From assembly GCA_026874595.1 (NCBI GenBank), contig CM049314.1:77018300-77082299 (forward strand): a stretch of 64,000 nt of DNA, given 5' to 3'. The stretch's first letter is position 1; the number at the start of each line of letters is the position of its first letter. Origin of the DNA: Sipunculus nudus (lineage: Eukaryota; Annelida; Sipuncula; Golfingiida; Sipunculidae). The notes under the pieces were generated by a model. It ran no database searches and was not told the DNA's origin. It saw only the letters and a program-made list of their open reading frames with translations. Below are positions 23,972 through 35,956 of this stretch, piece after piece. A program made the position numbers and the translations under genes.

Positions 23972-24976
23972 ATTCCACAATTTGTGAAATCTGTAAAAAA
24001 TCTGTTATTCTGTGCTATGAAAGAGAAATTCGTTAAGAAATCATACACGTACACACACATACATCCACCCTGTTGCGCACGAACGTACACACGCAAATCA
24101 CTCAACCCAGTGGATATGGGTCAATGCAAGTATTAAAATAATTCCCAATGATTATGATACATATATTCAGCGTAAAGCACTTTATGCAAAAATTGTACAG
24201 TAAAATTGTTAATATATCTCAAATTTACTCGTTTTGAAAAAAAATGACATGCGTAAATGCCAGCTGTTTGTTAGGTTTACATGTACATGTTATAACCCAT
24301 ACTCAATTTATGCCAATTGAGCATTTGGTATTGAACGTGAAATGAGCACAAAGGACTTTATCCTTCGTTTGGTTTAATGTGTCCACACCTGTGCTTATTT
24401 AACTAAATATAATCACCATGATAATCTTATTTGAGATTGGGTTTATGTCTATTTATAAACTTTCCGATTTGAGCTGGTATTCTATATGGTGAGTTAATAC
24501 CAAACATTGCACATTTCATAGGTGTAAGGGTCATAGTTCGGACTGCAGTTAATGATATTGACATCACATGTTTAAGTTTTTGCCAACAATTGAATTAAAA
24601 GAATTAAGTATTGATAATTTAACAGCAATTAATTCTTTTATGTGATGAAGTTACACAAAATCCTGTAAATCATGTACATCCAAAAGCTTTATTTGAGTCA
24701 CGGAGAACGTACCTGAGGTGTACAAACAATAATCCCTTTCCACAACGTCTTTTTGAGGCCATTGTCTTTGACGTTAGAAACCCATTTGAAACCTAAAGGA
24801 GAGATTATTCTCGAGGTCGTCGCCAAGCATCTTGTATCATTGGATAAAAAATTGATTACAAAAATACAGACACACAATGAGAGTCGGAAATGTAGGAACA
24901 ACAAGAGTGAAGTTTTAAGAAGCCAAAACACAAAAGAGCAGAAAATTAAAAAAAAATTACGCTGTCTTCATCACTT
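23972..24976 (+). other. 3' flank of receptor copy 2: noncoding, duplicated
   Basis: Matches 2055-4700 and 57464-60540. A plus-strand frame at 24753-24980 shares ETHL..(K/E)GEI.L.VVA with 59462-59689, but the copy near 3990 is truncated and no domain is recognised. Confidence 0.5.
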
Positions 24977-25372
24977 ATGATGTCCATTCCCCTAGGGCCC
25001 AAGTCCAAATCCTTCAGATGACAGTTCAAGTCCAACTTCTTTGAGTCCGAGTCATTTGGAACCCGAGTCTTAGTCCAAGTTTGAGTCAAATACAAATATA
25101 TTAAAAAGAATTAAAATGGACATTTCAGATTAAAAAAATTATATTTTAAGTTTGTTTACACATGTCTTTATTATAATGATTTATTACATTTACAGGTCGC
25201 GATGCTGAGCAAAGCTTGTCAAAGGTAATGCAGTAATGTTATTATGTAATATTCTATTAGTAGTTTGCACATAGTTTGGACCCTCGGGTCCAAGTCCGAG
25301 TTCGAGTCCCTGTTAAAAGCGGACTCGAGTCCGGTTTAGATTCCAAGTCTGGAATCGAGTACTACATCACTG
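24977..25372. mobile_element. GAGTCC-rich element, copy in unit 2
   Basis: Degenerate (A/G)AGTCC units bounded on the right by ...CGAGTACTACATCACTG, matching the end of 4734-5188. The left end is eroded. It lies at the equivalent position, so the insertion predates the duplication. Unit 4 seems to lack it (near 60540). Confidence 0.55.
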
Positions 25373-25844
25373 AATTTGAGTGTGTTGGTAAAGGGTTAAC
25401 GTTCTGTTTAGGATTAATATTCGGTACATTTGGTTATTATACTGCATAGGTTTTATACTTTGTATTTCACATAATCAGATTGAAATTGCTCCTTAAAGTT
25501 AAAGGAATAATACGGATTGTATCATCTGAAACCTGTGTCCCCATTATTTTTATGCAACTTATTTTATAACTTTCTTTATATCTTTATATTCTTTAAAACT
25601 GTAGTAACTTTTAATAGCTCAATGTATCGTCTACTCAAAGAAACGCAAAGGGCAGGCAGGCGGGGGTACATTTTATCCTTACTGATTGGCCAGTAAATGG
25701 CTATTTGCACGTATCCTGCATTGTCAATTTATGAATTATTTACCACACGGCTTGTCAATAATTGTGCCTTTGTCACTCTCTATTACCTGATAACAAGGAA
25801 AGCATTTCATCAAAAGTATCTCGTGTTATAGCGGTGAGTTTTGA

Positions 25845-25852
25845 TGACGTCA
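25845..25852. promoter_or_regulatory. TGACGTCA (CRE/ATF-type palindrome)
   Basis: Perfect 8-base palindrome about 210 bases upstream of the candidate first exon at 26061, within a stretch conserved with unit 4, where the same palindrome is at 61067-61074. Consistent with a promoter-proximal CREB/ATF site; function is inference. Confidence 0.4.
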
Positions 25853-26060
25853 TCGTATTGATCTAACTATACCTCGTATACCTATTATGAAAAATGCAAT
25901 ATTTAACTTATTAGATGTATACGGATGCAGCATAAGACATCATATAATGAATAAATTTCTGTAAAACGTGAAATAAGATGTAATGCGTTTCTTTAAGTGC
26001 ACTTTGAAACCAAGTTGAAAGCCAAGTTCGGTGTTTTGTTATCGTTTTCACGAGGTAAGT

Positions 26061-26202
26061 ATGTTGTCTGTTATAACAAGTGATAATAATCATTACTTTG
26101 GTGGTCAGGGCCGTAAAGATATGGGATCTTTAGCACTGGCATCGGTTGTTGCTCGGCAAAAAGATAAACACAAACGAAGCAATAGAAGTACACAGTTTGC
26201 AG
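26061..26202 (+). CDS. Candidate first coding exon of an unrecognised multi-copy gene (partial)
   Basis: The frame starts MLSVITSDNNHYFGGQGRKD and ends ...NRSTQFAG in phase 1 at a GTGAGT splice donor (26203-26208). The copy at 61283-61430 keeps the start, MLSVITS, NHYFG.QGR.DMG, the basic K..R.NRS segment and the same donor and phase. Their lengths differ by 6 bases (142 and 148), so indels were in frame, as expected for protein selection. A third copy (42173-42316) has a stop and a frameshift, and unit 1 lost the exon. The sequence is polar and basic, without signal peptide or membrane segment. No family is recognised and downstream exons were not found. A second GAG|GTAAGT donor-like site lies just before the ATG, so an untranslated role is possible. 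Confidence 0.4.
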
Positions 26203-26269
26203 GTGAGTTATGTCAAGTCATTCAGTGTAGAATGTTTCGTGAAGCTTTATAACTGTTAAAAGTCGTACA

Positions 26270-28370
26270 CATTTAGATAACATTTGGTCAAATATGTTAA
26301 AAATGATCCGGAATGATAATACACGTTCTGGAGCAGGAATGCGCTCTGTGAGAGTTTCCGAATTAAATTAAGTGTATTTATAAACGCTGTTTACATTATT
26401 GTTTACTTAGACGTGCTGTTATGTGAATAAGGGTTATATGTTTCATTCAAGAAGACATTTCTAAAATTACTTCGATGTTGCAAGGTATGGACTTTTCTTG
26501 AATCCTTTAAATTAACAAGGATGCCCTGATTTTATATATTTTGTATCTTTGAATCTTGTATTTTCAATTTCAAGCTATTTTGGGTCGCTCATCTGTGGGA
26601 TTATTTCTTTTTTAAGGGATCTATTCAAACATCTGATGATTAACTGCAGACTATCCCTTGACATCAGAAAACTCAGGCACAGTTTGTTAGTTTTGTTTGT
26701 ATTCATGTGTTTATAACGTAGGGGGCGCCAAAATAATCCAAATGTTCAACATGGACATCCTGAGAACGACATCCAAGGACATCCTACACGTCAAACGAAT
26801 CAGAATGTTGCAAAGGAAGTTTTCAAAACTGTGATCTTTGAATTGTCGTACATATGCAGCCTTAGTAATATGGTTGGTCCGTTTGACAATACGACTGTGT
26901 CGATAAACAAGCTTTGTGAGAATATTTCTTAACAGGAACTACCTGGAGTTCATTTATATGCAGGCAGAGTAAGCTATAAATTACTTGAATTATATAGAAA
27001 AAGAGGCTGTTGATGAACATCTTACAACGATTGAAATGTCACCTGACCGCAAAAGGCTTTAATTTTAAATTTAATTTGATGGACGTTACGAAATAGGACT
27101 TGATGGACGTTACAAGGGAAACAGACTTGGAATATAAGCGACTCTATTTCGATAACGGAAGAACAAACGTGCCATTTGACAATATTTGTAAGTTACAAAA
27201 CCGGTGTAAGCTGTTGTAAATCACATCATATTTAATGAAAGTGTTTAATGGTATCTAGGATTCCGGGAAAGAAAAGGAACATGAATATTTAATGGCTTAA
27301 ACATCATCGATAACATTCTACAAAAGCATTTACAACATTGTGAAAGTTAAGTGTTCCTTGTTAAATTTAGCTGATTTGATTTGTTTCCAATTTTATCAAC
27401 GATTCATGTATTTCACAAAATTATTTATGCAAAGAGTGGCGTTTTCAGCAGAAGGTCCTATGCATCGCCGACGATGTAAAGACTTCAGGTTACCTACATT
27501 TCAGGTTAAACCCAGATAACTTATTTCATTTAACCCGGAGATTGTCTAAACGTAAATTTAGGTCATCCCGGCACTGTTCAGATGCTTTCTGTGTGCTTTC
27601 AATGAATGATTTACTTTTATTATTATCAACTTGAATGATACGAGATTTAAAAGCTGCAATCCGTATATGAACATTAAGATTGCCTGACACCATGGCTCAT
27701 TTTCTTCCGGTGATTTTCTCGTGTCTCATGCCTTCTTAAACCACACGCAGCATGGGATCCGTACTTTATCTGCTCTCTACTCATATGATGTAGCGTTTAG
27801 CCTACGTGTGGTAATATTTGAATCCCCTTACATGTCCGCCAAGTTCATCTGGTCGTTGTCCTCTTTATTCTTTTATGTTATAATAAACTAAAAAAGCAGA
27901 TACATCTTAAGGAGAAAAGGCCTGTTTTATTATTGCTATTATAATAATATTATTATTTTTATTATTATTTTCAAAAGGCTGATACACATTATGACAAAAA
28001 GAAATGAAGTTTAAAATAATGATTTTGTCTGCGGAATCATGTAAGATAGGAATATAGTGAAAAATCAACAACTTTCAGATGGTAAGGTATACTTTGGCCT
28101 CGGTTGGTTTTTCTATCATCAATTTTTTACTGAACAACTCAACATGTTATGAACGGATTTCATGATGGAGAATGTACAGAGTTTTTTACATTGCAGCTAA
28201 TCTTGATAACCTAAGAATGTTTTAGATTTAAATAATTCTATATCGTTTGGAATATTTTTACTCTGGCCTAGCGTGATGGGGCCATCACTTGTAAAAACGA
28301 CGGTCTTCGTTCTAGAACTCATCTATAATGGATGCGATGGTGCGTGACGCATTGTGTTGTTTGCTTGAGT
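26270..28370. repeat. Blocks D and E, copy 2: noncoding
   Basis: D (26270-27430) matches 5620-6900; E (27680-28370) matches 42510-43190, including a GACACCATGGCTCATTTT segment and a run of TTATTATTATT. Nothing recognised in 27430-27680. No gene is supported in either block. Confidence 0.6.
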
Positions 28371-29866
28371 AACAAGTAGTCCGTGGGTCATGACGCTCAG
28401 CCCACTGACCTGTTGATAATATGTCCTTACACAGACAACTAATAAAGATAGGTGGCATCATTGTTGAAGCATATTAGCTTAAGTTCATCAAGACCCTTAA
28501 GCACAACAAATTTGATGACAATCCAACCAGCCTTTCATGAGGAATCTGGCAATTTGTGTGTATCTTGCATTATTTTTGGGGTGCTCAAACATACCCAAAA
28601 ACTCTGAGAATATAGGTTGACTGTGACCCAATTTCAGGTTTCTGGGGAGAACTTTTTAGGAACTCTCAGGATGTTAAGTTAGAAGATTCTGGGCCCCATG
28701 GTTATGATTTGTGCCCTACTTTGGTATCAAATTTTCAATTATTCTAATGGGTGCTTATAAGCCCCATAGCTCAGAAAATATGGGTAACAGAGACCTTAAT
28801 TCACGTTTCCAAGGAGACTTTTACAGGTCTCCCTGGATGTCAAGTTTGAAGATTCTAGGACAAATGGTTACAATTTAAGCATTGTTAAGGGACGACCGCA
28901 TCTTTTAAGGTCTCAAAATAGAGGGAAAAAAATTGTAAAAAATCGAAAATATACAAGTGGCTCCAACAGTCACCAGAAACTGATGAAAAACTCCATGATG
29001 CATATGCATGCAAAGAATAATGCCGATCAATGCACTAGAGCTTTTTTTTATCAAATTTTTAGTTATTATGGGGGTACTTCTGAGCCAATAGCTCGGACAA
29101 TATGGGTGACAAAGACCTAATTCGAGGTTTTCAAGGAGACTTTTCATGGGCCTATCTGGAGGTAAAGTTAGAAGATTCCAGGTCCAGCGTTTACGATTTG
29201 TGCCCTGTTAACAGATGACGGCATCTTTTAAGGTCTCAAAATAGAGGAAAAATATCGTAAAAAATATAAAAAATACAGGTGGCGCCATTAGTCTGCAGAA
29301 ACTGATGAAACACTCCATGAATAATATAGTCTCTTACACAGACACACTGTGGCGCTCCGCAACCCCCAGTGGGTCTGTAAACGGAGACCATTTAGGGCCT
29401 GGGATTCCGCCCGAATCTATTCAGATGAGTTCAAGCTGCGCATGCGTGGTACGCGATTCCGTTCAGGTACAGCTGCAAGCGAGTCACGCGCACGTAACAC
29501 ATTTTCTCTGTCAAAAGTCACTCAAATTAGGATAACTGACGCTGTGTCATTGACGTACGGCATATACTCAGGTTATTGCAGCTTCTTAGTATCACTAATA
29601 AAGGAACCACATGTGCATTCATAATGATAAACTGTATTAAACCTTGCACTTCCTGATATCGCTCAAGTCTATGTGTCCTTGTTTTGCCTGCATGCTTCGT
29701 GTGTCAGACTATTATCAATTAATAATTAAAATATCAAAGTACTACCACGTTTTGCTTTTTAAAAATTAAACTATTTAAAAAGTACCATATGATGAGAAGG
29801 GCCAGTATTAAACCTGTACTGCCAAAGTTCTTCAAAGAAAATTTTCTTAGTGCCACGCCCCCTTTT

Positions 29867-29911
29867 CCTTGGTTGGTGTGTACATGTGTGTGTGTGTGGG
29901 GGGGGGGGGGG
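29867..29911. repeat. GT tract followed by a 14-base G run
   Basis: TGTGTGTGTGTGTGTG-type sequence running into an uninterrupted G14 (29898-29911). Simple repeat; a possible quadruplex former. Confidence 0.9.
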
Positions 29912-30609
29912 ACAAATGTTTTTACACAAATGTAGGCATGTGAGAAAATGCCAAAGTTTTGAGCGAAATGAACATATATTTTTATGTGATATTTAGATAC
30001 AACAGAATATAAATGAATGAATTTCATTTTTTTGCACTAGATTGAAAATATAAAAAATAATACAGTTCAATCATAGGTAGTATATATGCTTTTCCACCTT
30101 TTGATATAAAGATGCATGCAATCATCAATGATCAGTATGACCCAATATATAAGCATTGTGTTCAACAAATATCATGTATTTATTTAAAAACATATTAAAT
30201 CAGAGAATATCCTGTCGTGTTAAAGTCATGCTGGGTTCATAAATAAACTTTCCCAAATTTATTTCATTGTTTTATCATTACAAGCATTTCATGAATACAT
30301 TCTATTGATAACCCTATTTTTAACAAGACATGATAATCATACCATATATCCATATCCTTTTTATTTTCTGTAATGCACATGAACTTTAATATCATCTCTT
30401 ACAGAATGAAGGGTCTGAAACTCTGGATGAGTTTAAATAAATCTGCTGGCAGGACATGGCAATGTTGTAGAATCATAGTCTTGACTTGGACTCCAGTTCA
30501 GACTCGAGTTCACCTTTTAATGACTCAGACGTGAACGTGAGATTCCAGAACTTGGACGTGACTTAGACTCCAGGTATAAGGACTCAAGAAATCAGCCAGA
30601 GTCCATCTC

Positions 30610-30795
30610 AAGCAGAAGAGGAACCCCCCTTTTTTTTCATATGCTGCAACCTTTTTTAAGGGTTTCAGACAACATTTTGTGGCCTGGATCCCCCTTTTAC
30701 CGGGCCTCGGGACCTTATTTTAAGAGTTTTCCTTAGTCATCCTATAGCTGGGTTGGATCTCCCCTATTCTAAATCCTGGATCCGCCCCTGTTGAG
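30610..30795. mobile_element. Possible hAT-type fragment (CAGGGGCGGATCCAGG terminus)
   Basis: The right edge, read in complement, begins CAGGGGCGGATCCAGGATTT, a terminus style I associate with invertebrate hAT MITEs. AGAGTCCA and TGAGTCCA on the two sides could be an 8-base duplication with one mismatch. A matching left inverted terminus was not convincing. Confidence 0.35.
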
Positions 30796-31304
30796 TCCAA
30801 TAAAAAAGAAAACTCAGTCACACTCTGAAAACTCTGTTAAGATTGTGCACATGGGTTAACTACTAATTGAATATTATAAAAAAAATAAGACAAACATACC
30901 AAGATGTAGCTCTGTATAAGGAGTTAAATTTAATTAAACATTCAAATAAAGCACACTTGAAAATGAATAAAGTTGCATGATTATCTCAAATATCCTTTTC
31001 AAAGTTCTTTTAATAAGTAAATTTGTGTCATACTTAGACTTGGACTAGTGTCCCAAATGACTTGGACCCAATGTTGGTGGACTTAGACTCATGTTCCAAA
31101 TGACTCGGGCTAGCTTCTTAGATGGACTTGGACTCATGTTCCGAATGACTCGGACTCAATGATGGTGGACTTAGACTCATGTTCCAAATGACTCGGACTA
31201 GATTCTTAGGTGGACTTAGACTCATCTTCTAAATGACTTGGACTCAATGATGGTGGACTTGGACTTGAAACTTCAGGACTCAGATTGGACTTGGTTTTGA
31301 ACCT

Positions 31305-32102
31305 TGTTACGGAACCTAATATAAACAGATCACGTATGCCTGATGAACACAAATTTTGTAACGGAGAAAAAAATGAGATTCTGTAACACTAGTCACCGTG
31401 AAATATTTAGGAGAATGAATAAAAAAGTCAGCGGTTTTTTGTTAACAAATAACTATAATTTATTCTTAAAACAACCCTAACATTGCAAAACACTAAATCA
31501 ATACAATTATACAGTAAAACAGCGGTATAACAACAAAGCAATACAATTACACAGAAAAATAATGTGCACAGTACCTGTCACAACGATAAGTTCCCTAAAT
31601 GTATACTCTCGGAGAATGACAGTCCAGTGTAAAGGTCTGGCAAAAATTTGGAAAGTAAACTGAAGTCCAAATGCATAAAATTCAGGAGAAAGTCTTATAA
31701 AATCTATAATTGCCGCATTCGTCGGATAAGGCCCAAGAAACTGACACACGCTTCTGCGTCCGCTGGAATCTGTTCTCCTCTGTCTCTGCTTGGCTCTAAA
31801 ACACAGCCCCTTTATATACCTTCACACCTCAAGTCGAGAATTTTCCACTTCTCGAACAGTCTTAAGGATCCTACATAAAACAGTAAACACGCGTTTCAGG
31901 AATTCTCTAGAAAACATCGCCGTGTGTATCCCTACATACCAGGGTCATCACGTGACCTCGGCCAGGCGTGAAAACGTAAGGCTAACATGACATCGAGAGT
32001 TCAACCAGTACGGATTAAACATAGAATGTAACAAACGGCTCGTCGAGGGTGTCACAACAGGAGTTACGCCCGTGTCACACAATAAAAAGTGCACCTGTAA
32101 CA
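31305..32102 (-). mobile_element. Solo LTR of an LTR retrotransposon
   Basis: About 798 bases with TGTTAC...GTAACA termini (TG...CA). On the minus strand it has a TATA box (GGTATATAAAGG, complement of 31809-31820) and a downstream AATAAA (complement of 31459-31464), giving a plausible U3-R-U5 layout with R near 330 bases. No primer-binding site, polypurine tract or coding region adjoins it, so the internal part was lost by recombination. Both flanks are the GAGTCC-rich element. No clean target duplication found, which lowers confidence in the exact edges. Probably gypsy/Ty3-like, not proven. Confidence 0.65.
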
Positions 32103-32766
32103 AGGACTCAGATTTGGACTTGGAAAGAGTGACCTGGACTTTGACTTGGATGGGGCGGACTCGACTACATCACTGGACCATGAACCTTCATGGTAGGAAA
32201 TGCAGATCATCTTTCCTTAAAGATCAACTTTTCAGTATATATATATATATAAATAAAAATAAAGCTGGCAGAAAATGTTGTCCAAATGATCTTCTAGGCC
32301 TACCTGGATTTTCTTGGATGGTCTAGATTCATTAAGAAATGGATAATACTGAAATTTTAATGTGACTTGGCAGAAAATGTATGTAATCATTATAAATTTC
32401 TGTAAAATTTTAATGTAGTTTTAAGAAATTTAATATACAGGTCATTATATTAATTGGAAATGGCTCAATTTCCGGCATTATTAAATAAAGCCGGCATTGC
32501 CGGCAGTTTAGTCATCTACTCATATATATCAATAGTCTCTTTGACTTTTAATTATACTTTTACTATAAGTTGTACAGTTCGGTCAAAGTACGTCCAAATT
32601 AAAGAAAATGTTTTAATAGTTATATGTTCTAAGAATGTTATGAGAAATTTTTTTGACATCTAGACCTATGACAGGATATAACGTAATATTTCACAACTGT
32701 AATCATTCAATTTACCATCTTTAGTCTTTAATGTTATTATATTTTTAAACATATTATAAGAACATT

Positions 32767-32769
<3 letters not shown>

Positions 32770-32824
<55 letters not shown>
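32770..32824. repeat. (TA)n microsatellite
   Basis: About 27 uninterrupted TA units. A shorter (TA) tract occurs at 35911-35947. Confidence 0.97.
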
Positions 32825-32825
<1 letters not shown>

Positions 32826-33621
32826 TGAATAAAATATTCACAAACGTCTTCTCCACTTAAATTGAGAAACCTCACTAAATTAAGTATTTTTTAACGCCCG
32901 TACATACATGTACTCATGACAATTATCTTAGCTCTGATTGTCAACTCATGTAAACACAAGTTTTTTTTATTGTAGTTGTTTCGTTCAGGTTCTCATGTTG
33001 TCAAGGACGCTTAGCAACCTGGGTTTGTGCTCATGATGTATGTCTGTTGATGTTTGTCCTCACCGTTTGAAAACACTTGTTTAAGCTTAAGCCCAGCACA
33101 CTTTCTCATTAATTTTATACCTCACCTTCTCGGCCCAGCATCAAACAAGTACGAGATTTCCTCTGGACAATTTTTGGTTCCAATACAGAGGGTTACACAT
33201 TTAGTTATTCTTATGGTTAAAATGGAATCGCACCGTGGGTGTAGGGCATAAATGAAATTCCTTTACAAATACATTTACTACCGAGAAACATAGTCCTTAT
33301 TATTTTGAAATTAAACATATAATTGTAGCTAGTAAGTGATAATTACATCCTTACATTCAAACTGAAAATCAACTCTTTCATAGAGTGAGAGAGGACTTAA
33401 TTAAGATTTAAAATTCCTATGGTTTATATGGATCACTTTAGTTCGGTGTAATAATATGCACATGGGTGTAGGAATACTAATCTCGTAATACATGTTGGGT
33501 ATCAACGAAATTCCATTATATTTTTACTATTAAGAAATAGTTCCACTTTAAATTTTGAATTTACTGAAATAAAAACACATTCTCGCAGATAAAAACACAT
33601 TCATGTGGGGTGATAAATACC

Positions 33622-33775
33622 AAACCAGGTTTGTGCGTGACACATGAGAGGTTACCGGGTTCGTCTGGTTTGGGTAATTCACAGATCAGGCTCGTGCGCG
33701 CACTCGCCTGATCTGTGAATTGCCCACACCAGACTCGCCCGGTAACCTCTTATGTATCCCGCACTCACCTGGTTT
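33622..33775. repeat. 154-base near-perfect palindrome (long hairpin)
   Basis: Two arms of about 75 bases pair at roughly 85 percent around a centre at about 33699. Matching words include AAACCAGGT, AGAGGTTACCGGG and AATTCACAGATCAGGC. Each arm also contains a weaker internal repetition, with CAGGT.AGTGCG, CGGG..CGTCTGG and CAGGC.CGTGCG at regular spacing. It could be a palindromic MITE or the source of a long hairpin RNA. Confidence 0.85.
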
Positions 33776-34425
33776 GCTATATATATATCAGGCGTAAAGT
33801 TACATAGACCTGGTATGTACTCCTTGTTTTTAAGCAAATCTGGTCTTTATTATTGGGATCTCCTTTACTTTGATTTCCTATATTAAAATTAGTATTTTTT
33901 CTTGGACCTTGTGGACTTATTATAGGTACATATTTTACCATAGAAGAAGATCTTTGCTTGTATCCATGTTTGACCGTTGACAATGGTCTCATTCTAATTC
34001 GCAATCATATACATGCAATTGGCTCCATGTAAATGCTGTCCATAAACAATGTTCTCCTTCATGTAACAGTGATCTTAATTGCTTTTTTTCCTGCAAAACT
34101 ACAGGACTTTTTATTTCCACATGTGGTGGGTTAAGTAGGATTTTTTTTTTCACATGAAATCCACATTGAAAAGTTATTAGTGTGCAGATCAAGGTTTGTA
34201 GGTTTCTGCTATAACTTTCACCTCCAAAAATGCAAGTAATTTATTAATGCAGCAGACCTATACCTTAGTATATGAATTACCCAGACTAACACGGAGCATG
34301 TATTCACCTTTTTTTCATTACCTGGGCAGGGAGTGTAGAACATCCAATCTACCCCTACACAGTATACACCCCTATAGAGACAGTAGGCTCTTCCATCGAG
34401 GTATACAATACGAAGGTGAGAGAAC

Positions 34426-34440
34426 GGGGGGGGGGGGGGG
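34426..34440. repeat. G15 homopolymer
   Basis: Fifteen uninterrupted G. The surrounding 34200-34550 contains open frames on both strands without family resemblance; no gene called. Confidence 0.9.
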
Positions 34441-34683
34441 CAGTTGGGTTTTAGACTGAGGATGGAGATGTTATGCAACGGTGATACTATAGTAACCAGC
34501 AGTAACCGTCTCTTTTCTAAGACGCTTCCCAACGACTGGCAGTATACTCAACTGTCATGCACATAAGGGTGCTTCTTCAGCATCTGACTGGAACTAAAAC
34601 TTAAATTTTAAATGACCAATTCAAAAGAAGCTAATCTTTAAAAAAAATATTATAATATGCACGGCAAAACCGGGGTTATATAA

Positions 34684-34727
34684 TGGGTTAAACCTGGGTA
34701 AAATACTTTTAACCCAGGTTTTACCCA
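34684..34727. repeat. 44-base inverted repeat
   Basis: TGGGTTAAACCTGGGTAAAA pairs with TTTTAACCCAGGTTTTACCC across a few-base loop. The GGGTTAAACC and GGGTAAAA words recur just outside (34660-34750), suggesting a small foldback repeat. Confidence 0.75.
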
Positions 34728-35907
34728 CTGGATTGGGTAAAATAGGTTTTACATTGGTCAAATGGCAACCCTGAATATACTACTGCTTATTGCCCTCACA
34801 TCAAATAAGGAGTGTCAGGTGACTTTCCTTTTCAATAATCCCCAATACACCATGTACATGTATATTTTATGTCCTTAGGTATCACCTAGAGATCAAAACT
34901 ATCAAAAGGACATGGATATTACTGTAAATTCAATAAACTAAATTAGGTGAGCCTTTCAATGCTGGTTGACTTGGCTTTGATTCAGTAAATTATTTGATGT
35001 ATTGTTAGATGCAGCCCTTATATATACTTTTAGCCATATGTGAGAGAGAACATGTGGAAGCAATGAAAGGTACTGACACTAGGTTGAACCTCAACTGATC
35101 TTTAATACTGAATTAATATATATCATAAACATTGCTAATAGATTGTATTTTCCACCAAGCAACATATCTTAAAAAAAAACAGAAATGCTGCAACAGTGAA
35201 TCAAGTTTTATCAAGCACATGCTAATAAATCTTTAGCATTATAGCATTTAACCGATGACATGTTATACATGTTAAACTGCAGTGCAGCATTCCATATCTG
35301 AGCACACCTCTATATCCAACTGGAGATGATCAAATACACACACACTAGTGATACACAGGGTAGCGGGTATTTTTTACAAAGATGTAACTGAACTGTGAGC
35401 ATTAATACCATATCTTTTCACATTAAAATTTAAGGCAGGTTATCCTTTTAAGATATTTATGACTCACCTTTATGGTCCTCAGACTTGTCGCCGAGTTAAA
35501 ATGTTATTCATAGTGGACCAGTGACATCTGTTTGACTTTTTTTTAAACCATCCCAATTTAACCCTAAACAAAGGTCTCCCCATTTATAAAACACAGTTGG
35601 ACAAACTCAAACTTTGTCAATTATTTTTATTTGCTGCAACAAAGTTCCATCATTTGTCTTTTAAAATAACATGTCTGTATTTTCTTTTCTAATGTATTTG
35701 ATTTTTGTACCTTTATTTTTATTCAAGCATATTTATTTATTAATCGCCCTTTTTCATTGATAAATCAGAAATACTGCACATATTTAAATGACAAATATAT
35801 ATTTTTTTATTTTGAATTATATGCCATATAATGAAATTATACAATTAATCCTCTTACAGCATGAGACTTAACCAACATAATATATTCTGGTATGCATACA
35901 TACATGC

Positions 35908-35910
<3 letters not shown>

Positions 35911-35947
<37 letters not shown>
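35911..35947. repeat. (TA)n microsatellite, second
   Basis: About 18 TA units with a TTTA break at the end. Confidence 0.95.

Positions 35948-35956
<9 letters not shown>

Larger units (their letters stand above)
22735..26270 (+). repeat. Segmental duplication block C, copy 2
   Basis: Carries the receptor pseudogene 22782-23971, its 3' flank, a GAGTCC tract (24977-25372), the segment at 25640-25830, the CRE-like site and the second-gene exon at 26061-26202. Compared with copy 1, the bases equivalent to about 270-833 are gone. Confidence 0.75.
30460..32175. mobile_element. GAGTCC-rich element interrupted by a solo LTR
   Basis: The right end reads CGACTACATCACTG, the exact complement of the CAGTGATGTAGTCG terminus at 4734. 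The left end, CAATGTTGTAG, is degenerate. Between 31030 and 31300 near-tandem units of about 50-110 bases repeat (GACTCGGACT, then CAATGATGGTGGACTTAGAC). A solo LTR (31305-32102) splits it, and a second TE end with AATCCTGGATCCGCCCCTG, of hAT style, lies at 30776-30794. Confidence 0.6.
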
